Of a DNA stretch of 64,000 nucleotides, positions 1-6,933 are shown piece after piece. Numbering within the stretch: position 1 is the stretch's first letter; each line of letters starts with the position of its first letter. The notes beneath the pieces were generated by a model. It made no database searches. It worked only from the letters and a program-made list of their open reading frames with translations, and was not told where the DNA came from. This stretch comes from JAMXLO01 sp963818775 (GTDB taxonomy: Bacteria; Pseudomonadota; Alphaproteobacteria; Acetobacterales; Acetobacteraceae). Position numbers and translations under genes: made by a program. The stretch is taken from positions 992,001 to 1,056,000 of the forward strand of contig CAWFUF010000011.1 in the NCBI GenBank assembly GCA_963818775.1, written 5' to 3'.

Positions 1-52
1 GGCACAGGCGCCAAATAAGGTAAGACCAGGAGAAGGGCAGGAATATACGCCG

Positions 53-82
53 TTACCTCCCCCGCTCGCGCGAGGGAGGTAA
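53..82 (-). terminator. Hairpin after the TPP-enzyme gene
   Basis: Perfect 9-bp inverted repeat, TTACCTCCC at 53-61 and GGGAGGTAA at 74-82, with a 12-base GC-rich loop. It begins 12 bases beyond the stop codon of the minus-strand gene ending at 95, the right place for a terminator. There is no clear T tract, and the loop resembles GC-rich dispersed palindromes, so it could be a repeat element acting as an mRNA end. Confidence 0.5.
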
Positions 83-94
83 AGCGCAGCAGCG

Positions 95-1744
95 TCAGGT
101 CGAATAGTCGGAGAACCGCACGCCGCCATATCGCGCGCGATAGTCGGTGCGCACGTTGACCAACGCTACCATGCCCTCGTCTACCTTTGCCTGCGCGCGT
201 TCCAGCGCGGGCCGGATGTCCTCCGGCTTGGTCACGTACTCGCCGTAGCCGCCGAACGCCTCGCACATCTTGTCGTAGCGCATGTATCCAAGATCGCGCC
301 CCGGCTTCTCGCGCTGCGGATCGCCGGTCCAGCCGCCGTTCAGGCTGATCACGATAAGCAGCGGGATCTTGTGACGGATTGCGGTGTCCATCTCCATCGC
401 GTTCATGCCCATCGAGCCGTCGCCATGCACCACGATCACCTGCTTGTCCGGACACGCAACCTTGGCGCCGACACCGAACGGCAGGCCAACGCCCATCGTG
501 CCGAACGGCCCTGAGTTCAGCCGATGCCCGGGCGAGAAGGTCGGCATCGTCTGGCGGCCGAAGTTCAAGGTCTCCTGCCCGTCGACGCAGAGGATCGCGT
601 CACGCTTGGCGAAGTTCTTGATCTCCTCAAGCATCCGCACCGGATGGATGTCGCCATCCTCGGCGTACCTGTTGGCGCCGGCCGCAGAACGTTTCTGTGC
701 CTCGCCATCCGCAAGCTTCTGTCGCCACGCCTTGTAGCTGTCTTGCGTCACCTTGCCCTTGATGCCGTCAAGCAACTGCTGCAGCACCATCTTGCAATCG
801 CCAACGATCGGAATGTCGACGCCGCGCGCGGCCGCCGCGATCTCCTCCGGATCGATGTCGATGCGCGCGATCTTCGCATTGCCGCCGAAGCGCGGTGGCG
901 CGGCATGGCCGATGATGTAGTTCATCCGCGTGCCCAGTACGATGATCAGATCGGCATCCGCGAACGCCGCGTTCCGCATCGTCAGGAACGAGCACGCATG
1001 ATCGTCCGGCACCACGCCACGACCCTGCGGCGTTGTATAGAATGGAATGCCGGCCGCCTCGACGAAGGCCTGCATCTCCGTCCACGCGCGCGACCAGATC
1101 ACACCGGAACCCGACACGATCAGCGGCTGCTTCGCCTCCGCCAGCGCCTTCACCAGTGCGCCAACCTGGCGCGGATCGCCGAGCGGGCGGCTGTCCATCT
1201 TGCGTCCCGCGAAACTCCAGTCGACCAGGTTCTCGTCGATCTTCTGGTAAAGGATGTCGCCCGGCATGTCGACGTAGACGGGACCAGGCTTGCCGGACAT
1301 CGCGCGCTGCAACGCGAAGTTCACCTGCTGGGGAATGCGCTTGAGGTTATGCACGCGATCGACGTGCTTGCAGCAGCCTTCCATCAGCTTGACCTGATCG
1401 ATCTCCTGGAACACCTGGCGACCGAACTGGCTGATCGGACTCGACCCGCCGAATGCCACCACGGGGCAGCAGTCAATCAGCGCATTTGCCATGCCGGTGA
1501 TGAGGTTGGTCACGCCAGGTCCGGATGCCGCCATGCACACGCTGGGCGTTTGCCGTAGCCGGCTGTACGCTTGGCATGCGTACGCCGCCGCCTGCTCGTG
1601 GCGGACGTCGATCATGCGGATGCCTTCCGTGATGCAGGTGGACTCCGCCAGCAGCATCGGGCCGCCCATGATGTAGAAGATGTCCTCGATGCCTTCCTTC
1701 TTGAGGCACTTCGCGAGGATTTCCGAGCCTGTCAGTTCTGCCAT
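95..1744 (-). CDS. Thiamine pyrophosphate-dependent lyase/decarboxylase (oxalyl-CoA decarboxylase or 2-hydroxyacyl-CoA lyase type)
   Basis: 549 residues, the full length of the acetolactate synthase/oxalyl-CoA decarboxylase superfamily. The N-terminal PYR domain carries the catalytic glutamate in RHEQAAAYA (Glu50); the C-terminal PP domain has the TPP/Mg motif starting GDGSMG near residue 441 and its closing Asn near 469. A GAGGAG ribosome site lies before the ATG. It is 13 bases downstream of a class III CoA-transferase gene, the partner expected for a CoA-thioester lyase: oxalate catabolism (Frc/Oxc) or 2-hydroxyacyl-CoA cleavage. The opening sequence is not a close match to the oxalyl-CoA decarboxylases I know, so the substrate is open; the superfamily assignment is firm. 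Cytoplasmic. Confidence 0.85.
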   Translation of the reverse strand: MAELTGSEILAKCLKKEGIEDIFYIMGGPMLLAESTCITEGIRMIDVRHEQAAAYACQAYSRLRQTPSVCMAASGPGVTNLITGMANALIDCCPVVAFGGSSPISQFGRQVFQEIDQVKLMEGCCKHVDRVHNLKRIPQQVNFALQRAMSGKPGPVYVDMPGDILYQKIDENLVDWSFAGRKMDSRPLGDPRQVGALVKALAEAKQPLIVSGSGVIWSRAWTEMQAFVEAAGIPFYTTPQGRGVVPDDHACSFLTMRNAAFADADLIIVLGTRMNYIIGHAAPPRFGGNAKIARIDIDPEEIAAAARGVDIPIVGDCKMVLQQLLDGIKGKVTQDSYKAWRQKLADGEAQKRSAAGANRYAEDGDIHPVRMLEEIKNFAKRDAILCVDGQETLNFGRQTMPTFSPGHRLNSGPFGTMGVGLPFGVGAKVACPDKQVIVVHGDGSMGMNAMEMDTAIRHKIPLLIVISLNGGWTGDPQREKPGRDLGYMRYDKMCEAFGGYGEYVTKPEDIRPALERAQAKVDEGMVALVNVRTDYRARYGGVRFSDYST

Positions 1745-1757
1745 TGGTTCGTCTCCT

Positions 1758-2984
1758 CTAACCGATTACGCCATTGTTCTTCAGGCCGCCGATCGTGTCG
1801 CGATCCAGGCCCAGCCAGTCGCTCAGCACCTGCTCGTTGTTCTGTCCGAGCAGCGGCGACGGCACGACCGGTGGCGGCCTGCCCTCGAACCGCACCGGCC
1901 ATGCCGGCATGCGGAAGGTCCCCACCGTCGGGTGTTCAATCGTCTGGAAGATGCCGCGCTGCTCGAAGGTCTGGTCGTTGTACAGTTCCATCGTGTCGAG
2001 CACCGCGCCGGCGGGCACGCCTGCCGCACCGATGATCTCCATTGCCTCATGCTTGGTGTGCTGCTTCGTCCAGTCCGCGATCATCGCGTTCACGGCGTCC
2101 GCGTTCTCGGCGCGTGCGGCGGGCGTTTCGAAGCGCGCGTCGCCGTTCAGCTCCTCGCGGCCGATGACCTTCAGCAGACGCCGCCAATGGTCGGGATTGG
2201 CGCGGCTGGTGAAGACATAGACGTAGTCATTCGAGCCGCCGCCCTTGCACGGGAACGTCCCCATCGGCGGCGTGGTGTTGGAGACGCTGCTGTCGGCTGC
2301 GCGCCCGGCCGCCTGGGTATTGCCAGTACGGTTCTGCGCGGCGAACGCGATGCGGATGTAGTGCAGCATCGCATCCTGCATCGCGACCTGCAGGTGATCG
2401 CCCTTTCCGGTTTCCTTGCGACGATACAGAGCACCGAGGATGGATATCGCCAGCAGCATGCCGGTTCCGGTATCGCCGAGCGACGGTCCAGGCTTCAACG
2501 GACGGCCGTCGCGCTCGCCGGTGATGCTCATCGTGCCGCCGCAGGCCTGCGCGATCATGTCGAACGCCAGGTTCTTCTCGAACGGGCTCCCTTCACCAAA
2601 TCCCTTGACCTGACAGTAGATGATCGACGGATTGATCTTGCGGATCACGTCCGCACCGAGGCCCAGTCGCTCGATCGCGCCAGGCGCGAAGTTCTCCACC
2701 ATCACGTCGGCCTTGGCGGCGAGGTCCTTCACCAGCGCCAGGCCCTTCGGGTCCTTCAGATTGACCGTGATCGACTTCTTGTTGGCGTTGAACAGCAGGA
2801 AATAGGGATCGTCCTTGGCAGCCTGACCGCCCAACGCGCGCCCTGGATCGCCGCCACCGGGGTTTTCCAGCTTGACCACGTCGGCGCCGAGCCAGGCGAG
2901 TGCCTCGGTGCAGGACGGTCCTGCTTCGAACTGGGTGAGATCGAGGATCTTCACCCCCTTGAGACAGGTCTGTCCGTCTGCCAT
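1758..2984 (-). CDS. CaiB/BaiF family (class III) CoA-transferase
   Basis: 408 residues from the ATG at 2984, chosen because GGAGGAG precedes it; an upstream in-frame ATG at 3044 has no such site. Family features are the opening LKGVKILDLTQFEAGP, the segment WLGADVVKLENPGGGD and the nucleophilic aspartate in LAFDMIAQA (about residue 142), which forms the aspartyl-CoA thioester in formyl-CoA transferase. It moves CoA from a donor thioester onto a carboxylic acid. It lies directly upstream of the TPP lyase in one transcription unit, so the likely pathway is activation of an acid to its CoA ester followed by C-C cleavage or decarboxylation. Oxalate is one candidate, not proven. Confidence 0.85.
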   Translation of the reverse strand: MADGQTCLKGVKILDLTQFEAGPSCTEALAWLGADVVKLENPGGGDPGRALGGQAAKDDPYFLLFNANKKSITVNLKDPKGLALVKDLAAKADVMVENFAPGAIERLGLGADVIRKINPSIIYCQVKGFGEGSPFEKNLAFDMIAQACGGTMSITGERDGRPLKPGPSLGDTGTGMLLAISILGALYRRKETGKGDHLQVAMQDAMLHYIRIAFAAQNRTGNTQAAGRAADSSVSNTTPPMGTFPCKGGGSNDYVYVFTSRANPDHWRRLLKVIGREELNGDARFETPAARAENADAVNAMIADWTKQHTKHEAMEIIGAAGVPAGAVLDTMELYNDQTFEQRGIFQTIEHPTVGTFRMPAWPVRFEGRPPPVVPSPLLGQNNEQVLSDWLGLDRDTIGGLKNNGVIG

Positions 2985-3047
2985 GTCGGTCGCTCCTCCG
3001 TTCCGCGTGAACGGAAGGCTACAGCCAAGCCGTTGGGCAGTCACCCC

Positions 3048-3437
3048 TCAGAGCGGTGGTCCGGGGTCAGAGGACAGGTGTTCAGCGGCCGTCTGATTGG
3101 ACGCAGGACCGCAGCGGTCATCGTCCGGACCCCAGCCGCGCTTAACGAATTTTCCATCGGGACCGAGTGACAGGAGGTCATCCCAGCCATCCGTGTAGAT
3201 CACGCGGACATTGTTTCCCTCCCAGCGCCAGATGCCGTGTTCGCCGCCTTCCGAATCGGTTGCGGCACTCTGATCCGGTGCCAGGCGCGCGGTGAACGGA
3301 GCACCGTTGTCGTGGTAGAGGCGCCAGCGCCCGACCGGGTCGAACGAGCGCGCGGGCGCCTGGCACGATACTGGCGGTGCCGTGCCCAGCAGGGCGACAA
3401 TGGGTAGGCAAAGGCAAGCGAAACGAGCCCAGATCAT
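3048..3437 (-). CDS. Small secreted protein of unknown function
   Basis: 129 residues from the ATG at 3437, which has CGGAGGACC before it. The first 26 residues form a signal peptide (WARFACLCLPIVALLG core, cleavage probably after PVSC or CQA); a cysteine at the cleavage region makes a lipoprotein conceivable, but the lipobox is poor. The mature part reads like a small beta-rich domain (GRWRLYHDNG, GIWRWEGNNVRVIY) with one further cysteine near the C-terminus. I do not recognise a family. It lies upstream of the CoA-transferase on the same strand, 63 bases away, with no evident functional link. Confidence 0.6.
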   Translation of the reverse strand: MIWARFACLCLPIVALLGTAPPVSCQAPARSFDPVGRWRLYHDNGAPFTARLAPDQSAATDSEGGEHGIWRWEGNNVRVIYTDGWDDLLSLGPDGKFVKRGWGPDDDRCGPASNQTAAEHLSSDPGPPL

Positions 3438-3558
3438 CGTCGGTCCTCCGTGGCAATGCGTCACGCGTGATGAACATGCCAGTCCCGCCGACGGGCGTCA
3501 GCGCGGGGGTCGCCAGCCCGGATCCGCCGGTGCGCTCGCGTAGCCCAGTGATACCAGC

Positions 3559-4056
3559 TTAGCCGCGAGCGGTCGTATCAACTCCGTGACGCGGCCGCAG
3601 GACTACGTCGTCATCTTGCAATTCAAGCTGCGCCACGGTGGCGCCCAAAGTGTCGGAGGGATGGCGCTCGATCGTCGCCACCTGCGGACACCTCAAGCAG
3701 GCAGCGGGTCCTTCCTGCTTGAACCACAGACAGGTGGGCCGGATGGCGCAGCGTGGCAGCGCCGAAACCGCAGGCGGTAGCATGGTGGCCACTCGGGTCG
3801 CCAACCGACAGCCTTGGCCATTCCAATGCGGGCACTCACCCTCGATGCAATGCGCGGCAACGCGCAACACCTCATGCGGCGCCGCCGAACCAGCGAGCTC
3901 CAGAACCTGTTCGGTGATCGGATGCGTCTCGGTCAGGTAAGCGAGCTGTCGATCACCGCTTTCCGTGCGCACCTGCACGCCGAACAAGCGAGCGCCGGGC
4001 GCGGCGGTGTGTGCGCTCGGGCATAATAGAGGGCCGGCATTCTGGGGCTTTCTCAT
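3559..4056 (-). CDS. Cysteine-rich protein of the peptide-export locus, function unknown
   Basis: 165 residues from the ATG at 4056; the frame is open further upstream, but that part overlaps the peptide gene. The middle holds a dense cysteine pattern: HCIEGECPHWNGQGC, then LPRCAIRPTCLWF, then AACLRCPQV, about eight cysteines plus histidines within 60 residues. This suggests a metal or Fe-S site; the flanks are ordinary. There is no signal peptide or membrane segment. It sits downstream of the GG-leader peptide gene on the same strand. A modification, chaperone or immunity role for the peptide is possible, but that is inference from position only. I have a vague memory of similar cysteine-rich proteins in cyanobacteria, without a defined function. 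Confidence 0.65.
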   Translation of the reverse strand: MRKPQNAGPLLCPSAHTAAPGARLFGVQVRTESGDRQLAYLTETHPITEQVLELAGSAAPHEVLRVAAHCIEGECPHWNGQGCRLATRVATMLPPAVSALPRCAIRPTCLWFKQEGPAACLRCPQVATIERHPSDTLGATVAQLELQDDDVVLRPRHGVDTTARG

Positions 4057-4180
4057 GGGGAATTCTCGACCGTAATTACATTGCAGCGAAGCCTTTGACC
4101 CGCCTGGCGCAGCGCCGCAGATCGCGAGCGATCCGTGCGACGACTGCTGTCCAGACGGGCGCGCAAGGCTGTACGGTGGT

Positions 4181-4411
4181 TTAGCCTCCGAGAGCCTGTA
4201 CCGCTCCAACCTGTCCGACGGTCACATTGGACACGTTGGCCTGGGAGACCGCGTTCAGCCAGGGGTTTGCCGGTTGACCGTACCACCACCAATGTGCGGC
4301 GCTTACGGTCGCCACAAATGTCGCGCCGCCTGCCACGTTGCGAACGTCCTCCAGCGTCAACGACAACGGCGCCGGGAGGTCGGCATCAGTCGCCAGTTTC
4401 GATTTGCTCAT
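4181..4411 (-). CDS. Double-glycine leader peptide, candidate bacteriocin or RiPP precursor
   Basis: 76 residues from the ATG at 4411, preceded by GAGGA at good spacing; an ATG 15 bases upstream is less well placed. The first 29 residues match a C39-protease leader: L at -12, T at -11, acidic residue at -8, V at -7, V at -4 and GG at -2/-1 (LTLEDVRNVAGG). The predicted 47-residue product starts ATFVATVS, contains an unusual HWWWYGQP run, is rich in Val, Asn, Gln and Gly, has no cysteine and ends LGG. The matching peptidase-transporter and adaptor genes lie upstream on the same strand. Bacteriocin, signal or other secreted peptide are all possible. The start, leader and export route are well supported; the activity is unknown. 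Confidence 0.72.
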   Translation of the reverse strand: MSKSKLATDADLPAPLSLTLEDVRNVAGGATFVATVSAAHWWWYGQPANPWLNAVSQANVSNVTVGQVGAVQALGG

Positions 4412-4500
4412 CGCTATGTTCCTCAAGTTTCTGATTACGGTCGGCCTTTGACCGCGACTATTACTGGTAAAGAACGGGTAAGGGGGACACAGTGAGAAGG

Positions 4501-4526
4501 GTCACAGATCGAATGTCTCCTGTGAC
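4501..4526. promoter_or_regulatory. Inverted repeat upstream of the GG-leader peptide gene
   Basis: GTCACAG at 4501-4507 and CTGTGAC at 4520-4526 form perfect 7-bp arms with a 12-base spacer. The site is about 90 bases upstream of the peptide ATG (minus strand), inside the 350-base gap that should hold its promoter. A dimeric regulator site is plausible. The half-sites resemble a CRP-type TGTGA, but the spacing is wrong for a CRP site. Confidence 0.35.
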
Positions 4527-4630
4527 GAATGGAAATATTGTGCCTGGTTGTGCCAACTCTCAATGCGAGTGACTTGCTGTCACCTCGATCGTCAGGCGGG
4601 CTCGACCACACGCACCAAGAGAAGACGTGG

Positions 4631-4724
4631 ATGGCTGGGCCAAGCCCAGCCATGACGGATGTGACGGATGTGACGGATGTGACGGATGTGACGGATGTGA
4701 TGGATGTGATGGATATGATGGATG
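4631..4724. repeat. Palindrome followed by a 9-bp tandem repeat (8 units)
   Basis: A perfect 10-bp stem (ATGGCTGGGC at 4631-4640, GCCCAGCCAT at 4644-4653, 3-base loop) runs directly into eight 9-bp units at 4653-4724. Units 1-5 are TGACGGATG; units 6-8 are TGATGGATG or one-base variants. The palindrome is of a type dispersed through alphaproteobacterial genomes. The tract lies 41 bases beyond the stop of the transporter gene and about 240 bases upstream of the peptide gene. Both strands stay open through it because the unit is 9 bp, but no ribosome site or protein feature supports coding. Confidence 0.85.
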
Positions 4725-4764
4725 GGTGTTTCTCATTGAGCGTGAAGCAGGCGCGCAGGTGGCA

Positions 4765-6933
4765 TCAAATTGGTGGTACTGCCTCGATGACCTGCGCCAC
4801 TGCCGGGATGATGGCATTCCGGCGAGAAATCGAATCGGGCTGCGGTTGCTCGTGCAGTTGGCCATCAACAATCGCAATGCGGCGTTCCGCGGATGCGATC
4901 GTCTCTGGCCGATGCGCAATGATGATGCGCGTCAGGCCGAGCTCGCGAATGGCCGCATTGACGCGTGCCTCGATATTTGTGTCGAGATGCGACGTGCCTT
5001 CGTCCATGAAGAGCATGGTGGGGCGCCGGTACAGCGCGCGGGCGAGCAGGACGCGCTGGCGTTGACCACCCGACAGCGAAGATCCCATATCGCCGATCAG
5101 GCTGTCATAGGACATCGGCATGCGCATGATGTCGTCGTGAACGCAGGCAATCCTGGCGCAATGCTGCATGTGCGCGTGATCGAAGCCCTGGTCGAAGAAG
5201 CAAATGTTGTCTGCGATCGAGCCTGACAGCAGCTGGTCATCCTGCATCACGACGCCGACATGGTCGCGGAATGAGCGCGCCCCGTATGTGGTCAGCGGCA
5301 GGCCATCGATCAACACCTCGCCGTCAGTGGGCTCGAGCAGGCCAAGCATGACCTTCATCAGCGTCGTCTTGCCGCCGCCAGACGGGCCAGTGATCGCTAC
5401 GTAATCGCCAGCCTGAACAGTGAGGTTGACGCCTTCGAAGACATAGGGCTCGCCCGGCGCATAACGAAACGACAGGTTGCGCACCTCAATGCGGCCGGAC
5501 GCCGGCGCGCGATAGCTGGTCCGCTCCTGGCCCGGCTCCGGCTCAGCCTGGGTGATGTCGGCGAGCCTCTCGAGATGCAGGTCGAGCATCCGGAACTCGA
5601 TCGCTTTCTCGACGAGCCGCACCGCCTTGTCGATGAACTGCTGCTTGTACGCGATGAAGGCGAACAGCATCCCGATCGTCATGCGCCCATCGAGGATGGC
5701 GAGGGCTCCGAGATAGATCACGGCGATATTTTCGCAGCCGAACACCACGTCGTTGATGGCCTTGAACCCGCCCTTCAGGTACTCCACACCAGCATTGGCT
5801 GCCACAACATCGGCGTAGCGGTTCGACCACAGCATCTTTCGCCCGCTCTCGCGATTGAAGATCTTGATGCTCTGTATGGCGCGTGCGGTTTCGATGAACG
5901 TGGAGTTCTCACGTGCGCGGGCCTGCACCACGTCGACCGAGCGTCGCCGGAACATCCGATAGAAGGCCACTCGCAGCGCGGCGTAGATGAGCAATGCAGC
6001 GAGCACGACCAACCCAAGCCTTGCACTGTACAGAAATACCATTCCGGCCGTGAGCACGGCCATCGCGCCATCCACCAGTGCCGAGATCAGGCCTTCGGCC
6101 AGCAGATTGCGGATCGGCTCGATGGAACTGAAGCGCGATACCAGGTCGCCGATGTGCCGGCGCTCGAAGAAGACGAGCGGCAGACGCAGCAGATGGGCGA
6201 ACAGACCATTGCCGATGTCGGAGGCGATGCGGCTTTGCAGGTAGACCAGGATGCGGGAGCGGAGCAGTCCGGCCACTGCGTTGAACAGCATGGCGAGCCC
6301 AAAGCCGAGGGCGAGTACGGACAGCAGGCTGCGGTCATCGTCGACGACTCCCTCGTCCACCGCAAGCTGCATGTAAAATGGACCTGCCAGCAGATAGGCC
6401 TGCAGGATCACTGAGAGCACCAGTGTTTGCGCCAAGGGAGAGAGCAGGCCGTGTGCGGAACCGATCAATCCCGTGAGCCGCTGCTTGACCACCTGCCTGC
6501 CGGGCTGAAACCCGGAGGATGGGGTGATCTCGAGCGCCACGCCGCTGAAATGATTGGACAGGTCGGCCACGTCCAGCCGCCGCTCGCCGAGTGCCGGATC
6601 ATGGATGACAGCCCGCCCGTTGCGTGCGATCCGCTTCAGGATGACGAAATGGCTCATGTCCCAGTGCAGAATTGCAGGCAATCGCAGTCGCGCGAGGCTG
6701 ACGGGTTCGAGACGTAGCGGTCGGCCGGCCAGTCCGATCCGCTCTGCCGCCTCGATGACACCGGCCAGCGTCATGCCCTTGAGCGAGATCGGATAGCGGC
6801 GGCGCAGGCTGCCCAGATCGATTTGTTGTCCATGGTACGACGCGATCATCGCAAGGCAGGCGAGCCCGCATTCTGCTGCCTCGGACTGGCGAATGTCGGG
6901 CAGGCGCCGCGCCCACGGCGCGCGAGCTGTCAT
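4765..6933 (-). CDS. Peptidase-containing ABC transporter (C39 peptidase, membrane domain, ATPase)
   Basis: 722 residues, the usual size of CvaB/LagD-type exporters. The N-terminal C39 peptidase is complete: Cys22 in QSEAAECGLACL, His95 in DMSHFVIL and Asp112 in VIHDPALG. A six-helix membrane domain follows (about 165-450). The ATPase has Walker A GPSGGGKTT near 516, signature LSGGQRQR near 620 and Walker B MLFMDE near 640, with the D-loop HLD. It cleaves GG leaders and pumps the product across the inner membrane. Its ATG overlaps the stop of the HlyD-type adaptor gene by four bases, so the two are translationally coupled. The substrate is very probably the 76-residue peptide encoded 350 bases downstream. 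No TolC-type outer-membrane gene is in the window. Confidence 0.93.
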   Translation of the reverse strand: MTARAPWARRLPDIRQSEAAECGLACLAMIASYHGQQIDLGSLRRRYPISLKGMTLAGVIEAAERIGLAGRPLRLEPVSLARLRLPAILHWDMSHFVILKRIARNGRAVIHDPALGERRLDVADLSNHFSGVALEITPSSGFQPGRQVVKQRLTGLIGSAHGLLSPLAQTLVLSVILQAYLLAGPFYMQLAVDEGVVDDDRSLLSVLALGFGLAMLFNAVAGLLRSRILVYLQSRIASDIGNGLFAHLLRLPLVFFERRHIGDLVSRFSSIEPIRNLLAEGLISALVDGAMAVLTAGMVFLYSARLGLVVLAALLIYAALRVAFYRMFRRRSVDVVQARARENSTFIETARAIQSIKIFNRESGRKMLWSNRYADVVAANAGVEYLKGGFKAINDVVFGCENIAVIYLGALAILDGRMTIGMLFAFIAYKQQFIDKAVRLVEKAIEFRMLDLHLERLADITQAEPEPGQERTSYRAPASGRIEVRNLSFRYAPGEPYVFEGVNLTVQAGDYVAITGPSGGGKTTLMKVMLGLLEPTDGEVLIDGLPLTTYGARSFRDHVGVVMQDDQLLSGSIADNICFFDQGFDHAHMQHCARIACVHDDIMRMPMSYDSLIGDMGSSLSGGQRQRVLLARALYRRPTMLFMDEGTSHLDTNIEARVNAAIRELGLTRIIIAHRPETIASAERRIAIVDGQLHEQPQPDSISRRNAIIPAVAQVIEAVPPI

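Larger units (their letters stand above)
4427..4764. other. Intergenic region between peptide gene and its transporter gene
   Basis: No gene is supported in these 338 bases. They hold the inverted repeat and the palindrome/tandem-repeat block listed separately, and base composition is visibly less GC-rich than in the flanking genes. The length suggests that the peptide gene has its own promoter instead of relying on transcription from the transporter genes. I found no convincing -35/-10 pair. Confidence 0.6.

Noticed and set aside
1680..3170. Long plus-strand open frames opposite the CoA-transferase and TPP enzyme genes (also near 524-1558, 5575-6414 and 17298-18653)
   Set aside because: Arg/His/Ala-rich complement frames of high-GC genes without start sites or motifs.
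4530..4560. Sigma-54-type promoter (TTGGCAC...GGCAC on the minus strand) before the peptide gene
   Set aside because: The GG-to-GC spacing is one base short and the -12 half lacks TTGCA.
4653..4724. Tandem repeat as a CRISPR array
   Set aside because: Units are 9 bp with no unique spacers; no cas genes are present.
4529..5065. Plus-strand frame through the 9-bp tandem repeat encoding a TDVTDV-type tract
   Set aside because: The opposite strand carries the real ABC transporter end, there is no ribosome site, and a 9-bp unit stays open in any frame by chance.
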